From assembly GCA_039920645.1 (NCBI GenBank), contig JBDSDI010000119.1, forward strand, positions 1 through 5,787: a stretch of DNA of 5,787 nt. The letters are read 5' to 3'. The first letter of the stretch is position 1, and the number at the start of each line of letters is the position of its first letter. Source of the stretch: CAMCVE01 sp039920645 (GTDB lineage: Bacteria > Bdellovibrionota > UBA2428). Below are positions 1 through 5,787 of the stretch, piece after piece. The position numbers and the translations under genes are program-made. Under the pieces are notes generated by a model. The model was not told the origin of the DNA and did no database searches. It saw only the letters and a program-made list of their open reading frames with translations.

Positions 1-749
1 AGTCCGCCGGCTTTGCCCTTCTCGAGGTAATCGTCGATCGTACCGCGCGCGTAAGGTACGCCTTGGGTTTGGATCATGCCGTGAAGGAAACCTTTGGAGA
101 TTGCCATGCGGCGCTTGGAGTTGAGCGGATTGCCGAGGATCGGGAGGGGCTTCGGAGCCTGGTCCATCGCGCTCTTCATCGACGCGCCGAGTTCGAGACC
201 AAGCTGTTGGGAGCTTTTGTTGCCGCCCTTTTGCATGGTGGCAACGGCCTCCTTGAGCTCGCGTACGATGCGTTTCGCGTCCGCAGGGCTGCGTCCGTTC
301 GACTTCAGGACGTAATTTAAAAGCGCCGCAGTTTCCATGGGGTCGAGCTTTGAGTCGGTAAAGTAGCTGCCTACTGCCTCGTCACTGGAAGAGCTGTAGC
401 GCACGTACAGATCCTGCTCGAGAACCTGCGGAAGATTCTGTACGAACTGGATCATGAGAGAATCGACACTGCGTTTGGAGACGATCTGTCCGAGGTTCGA
501 GAAAGCGCCTTCGATATCCAGCGTGAAAAGGTTGCTCGTAAAGCGCGTGGTTTGAGCGAGCGTGTCGACGACCGAAACGCCGATGTCACCGATGAGATTC
601 AGAGCGCCGCGCGCGGGGTTCATGTCTCTCGGAGATCTCGAGACGACAGGACCGGTCATGAAAGCGGGGCTTCGGGCGGTGGTCGTTTCGGCCATGAGTG
701 ACAGGGGAGCCACCAGGACAACAAAAGACAAACGCCGAGTCCAAGACAT
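1..749 (-). CDS. Exported protein of unknown function (C-terminus beyond window)
   Basis: I do not recognise this protein. The reading frame is open from ATG (747-749) to the left edge, giving 249 residues without a stop; the C-terminus is missing. An in-frame TAG lies 12 nt before the ATG, so this is the first possible ATG. The N-terminus is a textbook signal peptide: MSWTRR, then a hydrophobic core LSFVVLVAPLSL, then MA|ET as a likely signal peptidase I site near residue 20. No lipobox cysteine is present. The mature part begins with a Thr/Ser/Arg/Pro-rich linker (about 21-45), followed by a mostly helical-looking region with Leu/Ile/Val spacing. Motif-like pieces are DIEGAFSNLGQIV (about 78-90), YVRYSSSSDEAVGSYF (about 115-130) and a Gly/Lys-rich MQKGGNKSSQQLG (about 172-184). 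Its location is inferred to be periplasmic or outer-membrane associated. G+C and codon use match the glmM side rather than the adjacent plus-strand pair. It is divergent from that pair and shares the 155-bp intergenic region with it. Confidence 0.8.
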   Translation of the reverse strand, partial: MSWTRRLSFVVLVAPLSLMAETTTARSPAFMTGPVVSRSPRDMNPARGALNLIGDIGVSVVDTLAQTTRFTSNLFTLDIEGAFSNLGQIVSKRSVDSLMIQFVQNLPQVLEQDLYVRYSSSSDEAVGSYFTDSKLDPMETAALLNYVLKSNGRSPADAKRIVRELKEAVATMQKGGNKSSQQLGLELGASMKSAMDQAPKPLPILGNPLNSKRRMAISKGFLHGMIQTQGVPYARGTIDDYLEKGKAGG

Positions 750-755
750 CCCCTG

Positions 756-761
756 ATTCTA
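756..761 (-). promoter_or_regulatory. Candidate -10 box close to the start of the left exported gene
   Basis: Read on the minus strand this is TAGAAT, followed by CAGGGG and then the ATG at 749. The hexamer fits TANNNT and ends 6 nt before the start codon, so transcription could begin at the ATG itself. No convincing TTGACA-like element is found 16-18 nt upstream. A conventional reading is also possible: AGAGG further upstream as a Shine-Dalgarno with a long spacer of about 12 nt, or the AGGGG directly touching the ATG, which is too close to be usual. Confidence 0.25.
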
Positions 762-796
762 CCTCTAAGGCCACGTCGCCGGGTTAATATTGGTAG

Positions 797-823
797 GGCT
801 TCGTGTTAAGGTTTCATGAAGCC
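797..823. repeat. Imperfect inverted repeat (operator or hairpin candidate)
   Basis: The arms GGCTTCGTG (797-805) and CATGAAGCC (815-823) pair over 9 positions. Eight are Watson-Crick and one is a G-T wobble (803/817). The loop is 9 nt (806-814). No T-tract follows on either strand, so it is not a rho-independent terminator. Its position in the middle of a divergent promoter region suggests a dyad for a regulator or a leader hairpin. This is a visual finding only; a 9-bp arm with one mismatch can occur by chance. Confidence 0.35.
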
Positions 824-840
824 TGTTGTATTAAGATTTG

Positions 841-868
841 TTGAGCACGCGGTCCTCCGAGGTATTCT
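841..868 (+). promoter_or_regulatory. Candidate sigma70-type promoter for the two-gene cassette
   Basis: TTGAGC (841-846) and TATTCT (863-868) are separated by 16 bp. This would place a transcription start near 875 and give a leader of about 30 nt before ATG 905. The match is moderate: both hexamers deviate from consensus. A second TATTCT sits at 893-898, exactly 6 nt before the ATG, with only a poor -35 partner (TTGCGT, 868-873, 19-bp spacer). Confidence 0.25.
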
Positions 869-904
869 TGCGTTTCAACTCGAGCCCCATGATATTCTTC
901 GGCT

Positions 905-2254
905 ATGGGAAGATTCCTATCGCAAGGCTACTTTCAAAAGTACCTTCGACTTCTTGCACCTCTCATTGCGTGGAACATTTCTTCCTCGTTCGCCGAAAGT
1001 GTCACAACTCCTACTGAGGCTCTTACCTCGCGAGCACCCGATCTTTCCGAACTTATTCAGTGGGAACAAACGGTAAACGATAAAATTGAAAACACAGGTG
1101 AGTTTGCCAGCATTCGAAAAGCGAAACTTCCGAAAGACTATCGACCGGAGAGCCAAAAAGTATTCCCACTTTGGATTGTCGAAGTACCTGAAGCAAGAGT
1201 TCAACTTTTTCAAACTGGCCCTACACCTCAAGACCGCGTGTTCGTAGATCGTGACGGAAAGCGCTTCGTTAAGTTCTACGTTCATCCTCATTCCGAAAAA
1301 CTTTTCCGCAAATATTTACCCGATGCCAAATGGACTTCAGGTCTTCAAGCCGCCGCGACGTCTTCTTATCGATCGCTGTTAACTTGGGATCCGGCCTATC
1401 CCCGTCGACGTCCGTTCGGAGTGAAGGTGAGTCTCGACGCCCATATCGGGCAAGTCTGGCGTGTCCTCAAGAAAGACCAGATCGAGACAAGTGCATCGAT
1501 GTCAGCCTGGCTCAATTCCATAGATCGTGAAGCCTGGGGAAAACGCGGCGCTCTGTTTATGGATGAACCCGTGAATGCCTATTTAAAAGGTCCTAATCTG
1601 GGATTCTCATTCCGCGAATATCCTGTGCCCCCGATGGGCCGGCACTTCGTTCCACTCTTTTCTTACTATTCCAAACGGGGAAAAAAAGAACCCTTGATTG
1701 TCGAAGCCCTCCGCAAATCCGGCGAAGATACGCGTACGTGGGTTGATAGGAACATCATCGAACCACAAACCCGCCATTACACGCGCATGCTTATTGAGGA
1801 AGGCGTTGCCGGTGTGCCCCATGAACAGAACGTCATTATTGAGGTCGGCAACGAAGGCCAGCCCACGGGTCGATTCATGTACCGCGATCTCGGCGGTTTT
1901 TCTGTAGATGCAAAAATGCGCGCTGCCGCCCACAAAGATCTTTCCTTCATTCCCAAAGAAGTCGACCTCGATTCTGTACTCCTCAAAGGTTCTGGTCTGC
2001 AGGGCGCTCGCGATTACCTGATCAACTCGAACTTTTACGCGATGAGAAAAAGTTTAGAAAAAGATTTTCCAGAGATTACGGAAAAATGGGTTGAAGGACG
2101 TTTTTTAGAACATATCCGAGCGAATGCTCCGGAGCTTAAAATCAAAGAGGGCGCAAAAATTCGAGAATTGATCGCAGGTTTTAGGCAAAGGTTAAAAAAA
2201 GCAGAGTGCCCACAGATATTCTCCGCCTGGAACAATTCTGGAGCACTGCAATGA
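905..2254 (+). CDS. Exported IucA/IucC-like (NIS synthetase-like) protein
   Basis: This 449-aa protein resembles the IucA/IucC family, which uses ATP to join carboxylates to amines or alcohols in siderophore synthesis. Seen in the sequence, in the family's order: VHPHS (126-130; family VHPWQ), TSSYRSLL (152-159; family SxRT), a VKVSLDAHIG block with K174 and R186 (family KLPL...TSxxR), REYP (237-240), W279 with an RHYTRMLIEEGV helix (290-301), PHEQN with H306 and N309 (family EAHxQN), and YRDLGG (326-331). From memory of AcsD, the Lys-Arg spacing of 12 and His-Asn spacing of 3 are kept. It is shorter than typical members (about 580-620 aa). Unusually, it begins with what looks like a signal peptide: R3/K12/R15, a LLAPLIAW core and SFA|ES near residue 30. 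ATG 905 is the first possible start; an in-frame TGA lies at 890-892 and no ATG, GTG or TTG follows nearby. No good Shine-Dalgarno precedes it. Substrate is unknown; if truly exported, ATP would be scarce, so it may have a different role. Confidence 0.6.
   Translation: MGRFLSQGYFQKYLRLLAPLIAWNISSSFAESVTTPTEALTSRAPDLSELIQWEQTVNDKIENTGEFASIRKAKLPKDYRPESQKVFPLWIVEVPEARVQLFQTGPTPQDRVFVDRDGKRFVKFYVHPHSEKLFRKYLPDAKWTSGLQAAATSSYRSLLTWDPAYPRRRPFGVKVSLDAHIGQVWRVLKKDQIETSASMSAWLNSIDREAWGKRGALFMDEPVNAYLKGPNLGFSFREYPVPPMGRHFVPLFSYYSKRGKKEPLIVEALRKSGEDTRTWVDRNIIEPQTRHYTRMLIEEGVAGVPHEQNVIIEVGNEGQPTGRFMYRDLGGFSVDAKMRAAAHKDLSFIPKEVDLDSVLLKGSGLQGARDYLINSNFYAMRKSLEKDFPEITEKWVEGRFLEHIRANAPELKIKEGAKIRELIAGFRQRLKKAECPQIFSAWNNSGALQ
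2194..2200 (+). other. A7 slippery heptamer near the end of the first cassette gene
   Basis: In the frame of the IucA/IucC-like gene this reads TTA AAA AAA GCA, an A AAA AAA heptamer. The -1 frame from here is exactly the frame of the downstream gene. It has no stop between 2185 and 4038; the nearest upstream stop in that frame is TAG at 2182-2184. AGG-type, Shine-Dalgarno-like trimers lie just upstream (2176-2178 and 2183-2185). A -1 slip would therefore make a continuous fusion of both proteins. Simple coupling through the ATGA overlap explains the pair equally well, so function is uncertain. Confidence 0.25.
2240..2254 (+). promoter_or_regulatory. Ribosome binding site and ATGA start/stop overlap
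   Basis: GGAG (2240-2243) lies 7 nt before ATG 2251, an ideal spacing. The ATG shares bases with the TGA stop (2252-2254) of the preceding gene. This decides the start of the second gene: an in-frame GTG at 2206 would add 15 residues ahead of the signal peptide and has no comparable ribosome binding site. The arrangement is typical of translational coupling and of co-transcription. Confidence 0.8.
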
Positions 2255-4041
2255 AAAATTTGCTGATTGTTATCGTTGTCATGCTTCTCGGTCGTAGCGT
2301 ATTCGCTTCCAAAAAGTGCGAAGAGATTTTCGGTTCCCTCGGAAAGCCCACAAAACTATCGGCTCTCGCCAAAAAAGCTCTCCCTCCCGCAGACCAAGCA
2401 CGGTTACAAAACCTAATTGATGGTCCCCGGGTCTACGATCTATCGAGGAACGAGGTTAAAGAAATTTCAGGCATCTTGCGCGCCGCCTATCCTCGATTTG
2501 CCGAAGACCCGAAGCTCCTCTTCTCGATGATTTACAATATTCCCAAAAATCTTCCCCACTCGGCTTGGAACAAAGGTGTTCTTTACGAACCTGGCTACTC
2601 ATTTATTCTCGATGTCGTCGCGGAACGTCCCATAAAAATTCCACCCGGAACTTTTAGCAAAACAGAGTCGCAGGGATTTTTAAAACTTCTTCTGAAAGAT
2701 TTATCCAATCCTCAAACGGGGGGTTACCTTAACGCTCCTAATAACTACTTCCTGCCAGTTCACAATGGAAAGGTTGTCTACAAAGAGTACGTGCACGCAC
2801 TACTCGATGCTCACCTGCCCAACCTGAGCGTCGAGGAACGTGCCACGTGGCTGAAAAAACTTGAAACGGTCTATGAAACGAGATCTACCACTTCGGGCCC
2901 TACGCCCGGTCATGAGACGAAGTTCTTTTTCGGGGCCTTAAGAGATCGCTACGGGATACCTAGCGATCCCATCATGGATCTTGCATCAGTTGGGATAGAG
3001 CAAGATATCGTTTTTCGTTCGAGCGTTGAGTTTCCCGGAGCCACTAAAGGAATATACGGATGGGGAAAATCCTTCCATTGGACGACATTTCCCGCGCTTC
3101 AGAAAAGTCCGATCGAATTCGAAACGAAATCGGGTGATCGCCTGCAAAAGTATAGAATTCGAGTCGAGCGGAACGACGCCAGAGTTGATTGGCTCAATCC
3201 TAAGTCCGAGACAGGTCCGAATTATAAAATTATGGCTACCGACGGCGTCCAAAAAGGACTCGTCATAACTGACAATGGATTCCCAAAGGCGGACTCTGCA
3301 GAGACCTTGGGTGAATATATTGCTTTTTTCAAAGAAAAAGGATTCAAGTTTAGCGATAAGCCCGTAGAAAATTTCTCAAAATATTTAGAAGAAGAAGTTT
3401 CAAGTGGCCGCATGGACTATCTCATTCGGGAGGGACACAACTCGATGGCTACTTTTTCTCTATACAATAAAGGGACGCTCCGTATCGGTCGCAAACCCGG
3501 AAATCCAGCACAAGAGATCGTCGTATTCATGCCCAACAATAAAGCCTCACACCTGAAGAATTTCTCGTGGCCTTCCATGGGAGAATGGCTCGACAAACGC
3601 GGCAAAGGCAAGCCCCTCTACTTCGTGGATACAAAATGTAGTTCAGCCAATTCAATCTGCAACGTCCTCCCACAAGTAAAAAACGCCAATTTGCAATTCA
3701 TTGCACCCCTGAACACTGCCACCACTTTTATCAATCATCCCACAAGTCCCCTCCGATCCCTAACCGAAGGCCTGATCGAAAGAAAACCTTACGCCGTCAT
3801 GGACTCCAAAATCACCGCTGCCAAGAAAAAATCAAAAATACATGCTCAGAAAAACGGCGAATCCTACGACTTCGAAGAAGATAATTATATCTATCCTTCA
3901 AGTCCGGACTACAAATCCGACATTCAGAAGTTAAAAGAACATGCAGCTAGCGGGGGGACCTTCATCGTTGAAAAGAAAGATGAAAATGGAGTCTTCCAAA
4001 CGCTTGAGAGCGAGGATTTTTCGTCAGTTTTTGGTCAGTGA
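2251..4041 (+). CDS. Exported protein with possible clan CD (caspase-like) peptidase layout
   Basis: No family is recognised with confidence. The 596-aa product starts with a clear signal peptide: MKN, a core LLIVIVVMLLG, and VFA|SK near residue 19. Cys23 does not sit in a lipobox, so a lipoprotein is unlikely. The mature protein has only three cysteines (23, 463, 470). Residues about 20-370 are unassigned and mixed in character. The C-terminal third shows a suggestive pattern: DYLIREGHN with His396, a hydrophobic strand IVVFM (423-427), strand LYFVD then TKCSS with Cys463 (456-465), strand LQFIAP (481-486), and PLRSLTEGLIE (500-510). Caspase-like peptidases have strand-His-Gly, strand-(D/Q)xC, then a strand and a helix ending in a similar L-x-x-G-L. 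Here the His follows rather than precedes Gly, so the match is imperfect. The tail (about 513-596) is rich in Lys, Glu and Asp. It is coupled to the IucA/IucC-like gene and probably acts with it outside the cytoplasm. Alternatives are a non-peptidase binding protein or a new fold. Confidence 0.75.
   Translation: MKNLLIVIVVMLLGRSVFASKKCEEIFGSLGKPTKLSALAKKALPPADQARLQNLIDGPRVYDLSRNEVKEISGILRAAYPRFAEDPKLLFSMIYNIPKNLPHSAWNKGVLYEPGYSFILDVVAERPIKIPPGTFSKTESQGFLKLLLKDLSNPQTGGYLNAPNNYFLPVHNGKVVYKEYVHALLDAHLPNLSVEERATWLKKLETVYETRSTTSGPTPGHETKFFFGALRDRYGIPSDPIMDLASVGIEQDIVFRSSVEFPGATKGIYGWGKSFHWTTFPALQKSPIEFETKSGDRLQKYRIRVERNDARVDWLNPKSETGPNYKIMATDGVQKGLVITDNGFPKADSAETLGEYIAFFKEKGFKFSDKPVENFSKYLEEEVSSGRMDYLIREGHNSMATFSLYNKGTLRIGRKPGNPAQEIVVFMPNNKASHLKNFSWPSMGEWLDKRGKGKPLYFVDTKCSSANSICNVLPQVKNANLQFIAPLNTATTFINHPTSPLRSLTEGLIERKPYAVMDSKITAAKKKSKIHAQKNGESYDFEEDNYIYPSSPDYKSDIQKLKEHAASGGTFIVEKKDENGVFQTLESEDFSSVFGQ
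4035..4041. other. Overlap of convergent gene ends
   Basis: The TGA of the plus-strand gene (4039-4041) and the TGA of tsaE on the minus strand (plus-strand TCA, 4035-4037) lie inside a 7-bp overlap. There is no room for an intergenic terminator. The only nearby hairpin is a weak 4-bp stem with a GAAA loop (4052-4063) lacking a T-tract. Transcripts from both sides probably run into the opposite gene. Confidence 0.85.
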
Positions 4042-4484
4042 AGAGGATCGATCTCGAAAGAGACTTCTCGTTCTCCGCTCTCTGTCATCTCAAAACCGAG
4101 ACGCACTCGCGACGTGAAACCAAGCAGCTTTTTTAGAGACGGTCGTTCCTCGAGATAGCTTAAAAAAAGCTCGGGCCATTCGACGAACCAGAAGCTCGCG
4201 TCGAGATAGTTCTCGAGGCCCAGACGATCGAAGTCTTGGACGTCTTCGATACGATAGCAATCCATATGCAGGCAAAGACCTTGTGACGCTACATCGTGCT
4301 CGATAAGTTTAAGGAAGGTGGGGCTTTGGACCTTGGACGCGGGATAGCCCCACCCTTCGAAAAGTTCTTTCACGAAGGTGGTTTTACCCACGCCGAGATC
4401 GCCTTCCAGTAGCACCAAAACGGGACGCTTCCAGGCGTGTTCGCGAAAGCGTCGGGTCAGATCCTTGAAATGTTTGTCGGCCAT
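4035..4484 (-). CDS. tsaE: tRNA threonylcarbamoyladenosine biosynthesis ATPase TsaE
   Basis: TsaE (YjeE) is the P-loop ATPase that works with TsaB and TsaD in the cytoplasm. Together they complete formation of the t6A modification at position 37 of ANN-decoding tRNAs. The 149-aa product has the usual length and all family marks: Walker A GDLGVGKT (28-35), the SPTF switch segment (54-57), H73, D75 and YR (77-78) of the HxDxYR motif, and VEWPE (101-105). Met and Cys at positions 74 and 76 differ from the common HFDLYR. The start ATG (4482-4484) follows AAGGG (4489-4493) with a short 4-nt spacer. That site overlaps the glmM stop codon, and only 7 nt separate the genes, so the two are surely co-transcribed and probably coupled. 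Its 3' end overlaps the convergent cassette. Identification is secure from motifs alone. Confidence 0.95.
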   Translation of the reverse strand: MADKHFKDLTRRFREHAWKRPVLVLLEGDLGVGKTTFVKELFEGWGYPASKVQSPTFLKLIEHDVASQGLCLHMDCYRIEDVQDFDRLGLENYLDASFWFVEWPELFLSYLEERPSLKKLLGFTSRVRLGFEMTESGEREVSFEIDPLH

Positions 4485-4488
4485 CTTG

Positions 4489-4493
4489 CCCTT
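4489..4493 (-). promoter_or_regulatory. tsaE ribosome binding site overlapping the glmM stop
   Basis: On the minus strand the sequence reads CTAAGGGCAAGATG. AAGGG lies 4 nt from the tsaE ATG and its first two bases belong to the glmM TAA (4492-4494). The short spacer and the shared bases point to translational coupling of tsaE to glmM. Confidence 0.7.
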
Positions 4494-5787
4494 AGGTTTC
4501 GAGGTTGCTACTGATCACGTCGCAGAGATTCTTGGCCATCGATTCAATCGCGGCGAGATCTTCGCCCTCAATCATCACGCGGCACAGAGGCTCAGTACCG
4601 GAGTAACGCACGAGTAGACGACCGCGATCACCGAGTTTCGCTTCGACTTCGCGAATGCTCTTAAGGATCGCGGGGACTTCCTCGAGAGGGCGTTTGCGTT
4701 TGACGGTGACGTTTCTCAGAACCTGCGGGAAGGTCTTCATGACATTTCGAAGTTCCGAAAGAGCTTTGCTTTTGCGCTTCATCACCGCGAGGACGCGGAG
4801 CGCGGCGACAACGCCGTCTCCGGTGTTCGACGAGTCGAGAAAGACGATGTGGCCCGACTGTTCGCCACCGAGATTGAAGCCCTCTTTGCGCATGCGATCG
4901 ACGACGAAGCGGTCGCCTACTTGCGCGCGCTCGAGCACGATACCGTGTTTTTTGAGCGCGATCTCGAGCCCCATGTTGCTCATTGGCGTAGCGACGAGCG
5001 TGTTTTTCAGGAGTCGACCTTGTTCGTTGAGATCGATGGCAAGAATGGCCATCACCTGGTCGCCATCGACGATTTCAGCTTGGTCATCGGCAAGGATCAC
5101 ACGATCTGCGTCGCCATCGAGCGCAATGCCGATATCGGCACGGTAGGTCTTCACGGCTTCGAGCATGTTCTTCGGATGCAGGGCACCCACATCTTTGTTG
5201 ATGTTGATGCCATTGGGTTCATCGCCAAGCACGATCACTTCGGCGCCGAGTTCTTCGAAAATCACCGGAGCGACTTTGTAGGCGGCACCGTTCGCGCAGT
5301 CGAGAACGATGCGCATGCCTTTCAGATCGAGTTCCGAGGGGAACGAGTTCTTACATTGGACGACATAGCGTCCTTGAGCGTCGTCGATGCGTTTTGCGCG
5401 ACCGAGAGCGGCGCCCGTCGGTAAGGAATCCGAAAGATCCTTGGAAAGTACGAGCGCTTCGATTTCCGCCTCAACTTCGTCGGGTAATTTGAAGCCGTCG
5501 AATCCGAAAATCTTGATGCCGTTGTATTCGTAAGTGTTATGTGAGGCGCTCACCATAATGCCCGCATCGGCGCGCATGCTTTGGGTGAGGAACGCCACGC
5601 CCGGAGTCGGAATCGGTCCCACGAGAAGCGCCTGGGCTCCCATGCTCGTGATGCCTGCAGCGAGAGCCTGTTCGATCATGTAAGAACTGCGGCGCGTATC
5701 CTTGCCGATAAGCACGATCGAACGTTTGTCGACGCGAGCGGATTTTCCCTTGTAGTAATAAGCAACCGCGCGACCAACTTGCAATGC
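4492..5787 (-). CDS. glmM: Phosphoglucosamine mutase GlmM (N-terminus beyond window)
   Basis: GlmM converts glucosamine-6-phosphate to glucosamine-1-phosphate in the cytoplasm, the step before GlmU in making UDP-GlcNAc for peptidoglycan and lipopolysaccharide. The frame is open to the right edge and gives 431 residues. The part seen begins at LQVGRAVAYYYKG, so about 25 residues including the usual FGTDGIRG are missing. The expected loops are in order: IGKDTRRS (about 27-34), the catalytic phosphoserine loop SASHN (Ser82 of the visible part), the Mg-binding DGDADR (224-229), the sugar-binding GGEQSGH (307-313) and the phosphate-binding RYSGTEP (394-400). GGEQSGH and the overall length favour GlmM over phosphomannomutase/PGM relatives. 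The residue after SASHN is Thr rather than the common Pro, and the loop continues YEYNGIK instead of YxDNGIK. All catalytic residues seen are intact. tsaE follows after 7 nt. The promoter lies outside the window. Confidence 0.95.
   Translation of the reverse strand, partial: ALQVGRAVAYYYKGKSARVDKRSIVLIGKDTRRSSYMIEQALAAGITSMGAQALLVGPIPTPGVAFLTQSMRADAGIMVSASHNTYEYNGIKIFGFDGFKLPDEVEAEIEALVLSKDLSDSLPTGAALGRAKRIDDAQGRYVVQCKNSFPSELDLKGMRIVLDCANGAAYKVAPVIFEELGAEVIVLGDEPNGININKDVGALHPKNMLEAVKTYRADIGIALDGDADRVILADDQAEIVDGDQVMAILAIDLNEQGRLLKNTLVATPMSNMGLEIALKKHGIVLERAQVGDRFVVDRMRKEGFNLGGEQSGHIVFLDSSNTGDGVVAALRVLAVMKRKSKALSELRNVMKTFPQVLRNVTVKRKRPLEEVPAILKSIREVEAKLGDRGRLLVRYSGTEPLCRVMIEGEDLAAIESMAKNLCDVISSNLET

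Larger units (their letters stand above)
750..904. promoter_or_regulatory. Divergent intergenic region
   Basis: These 155 bp separate the minus-strand exported gene from the plus-strand pair and must hold the promoters of both, unless the transcripts start further upstream. It is A+T-rich in the middle (about 783-840). It contains one imperfect inverted repeat (797-823) and -10-like hexamers facing outward on both strands immediately before each start codon. A frame starting at ATG 816 crosses part of it, but nothing supports that frame as a gene. Confidence 0.6.

Noticed and set aside
586..774. 62-codon minus-strand frame overlapping the left exported gene start
   Set aside because: The alternative frame beginning at 749 gives a perfect signal peptide and stays open for 249 codons; this one is its shadow.
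816..1076. Open frame of 86 codons starting at ATG 816 on the plus strand
   Set aside because: It overlaps the signal peptide region of the 449-aa gene in another frame, ends early, has no ribosome binding site and shows no domain.
2206..2250. GTG start 15 codons upstream of the second cassette gene
   Set aside because: It would place 15 hydrophilic residues before the signal peptide and lacks the well-spaced GGAG that serves ATG 2251.
2308..2322. Lipoprotein processing site at Cys23 of the second cassette protein
   Set aside because: The residues before the Cys are ASKK, not a lipobox; signal peptidase I cleavage after VFA fits better.
2894..2908. CGGGC-loop-GCCCG hairpin inside the second cassette gene
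   Set aside because: Only 5 bp, within coding sequence and without a T-tract; likely chance.
4052..4063. TCTC-GAAA-GAGA hairpin as a terminator at the convergent junction
   Set aside because: The stem is 4 bp, lies inside tsaE and has no U-tract on either strand.
4849..5424. 191-codon open frame on the plus strand opposite glmM
   Set aside because: It is antisense to the conserved glmM loops and is explained by the codon bias of the real gene on the other strand.

Overview
The window looks like chromosomal DNA of a Gram-negative bacterium. The best guess is a delta-proteobacterium-like or Bdellovibrionota-type organism. This is inference from the glmM-tsaE adjacency and from three neighbouring genes that each begin with a signal peptide but have no obvious household function. 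No rRNA, tRNA, CRISPR array, insertion sequence or phage gene is visible.

Layout: (a) 1-749, minus strand: the N-terminal 249 residues of an exported protein of unknown function, running off the left edge. (b) 750-904: a 155-bp divergent intergenic region with an imperfect hairpin and -10-like hexamers facing both ways. (c) 905-4041, plus strand: two tightly coupled genes whose ATG and TGA overlap as ATGA. The first (449 aa) carries residues matching the IucA/IucC siderophore synthetase (NIS synthetase) family, behind an apparent signal peptide. The second (596 aa) is also exported; no family was recognised, but its C-terminal third has a His...Cys layout like that of caspase-like (clan CD) peptidases. 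(d) 4035-5787, minus strand: an operon of glmM (phosphoglucosamine mutase, start outside the window) followed 7 nt later by tsaE (t6A tRNA-modification ATPase). The stop codon regions of tsaE and of the plus-strand pair overlap by 7 bp.

The outer minus-strand genes are conserved or ordinary in composition: 60-base lines counted by hand gave about 53-60% G+C. The central pair is A+T-richer, with counted lines mostly at 35-47% and one at 53%. The pair therefore looks like an accessory two-gene cassette wedged between a divergent promoter region and a core operon. GlmM (UDP-GlcNAc precursor supply) and TsaE (translation fidelity) are housekeeping. The exported pair probably acts together outside the cytoplasm, and it is the part of the window most likely to hold something undescribed.
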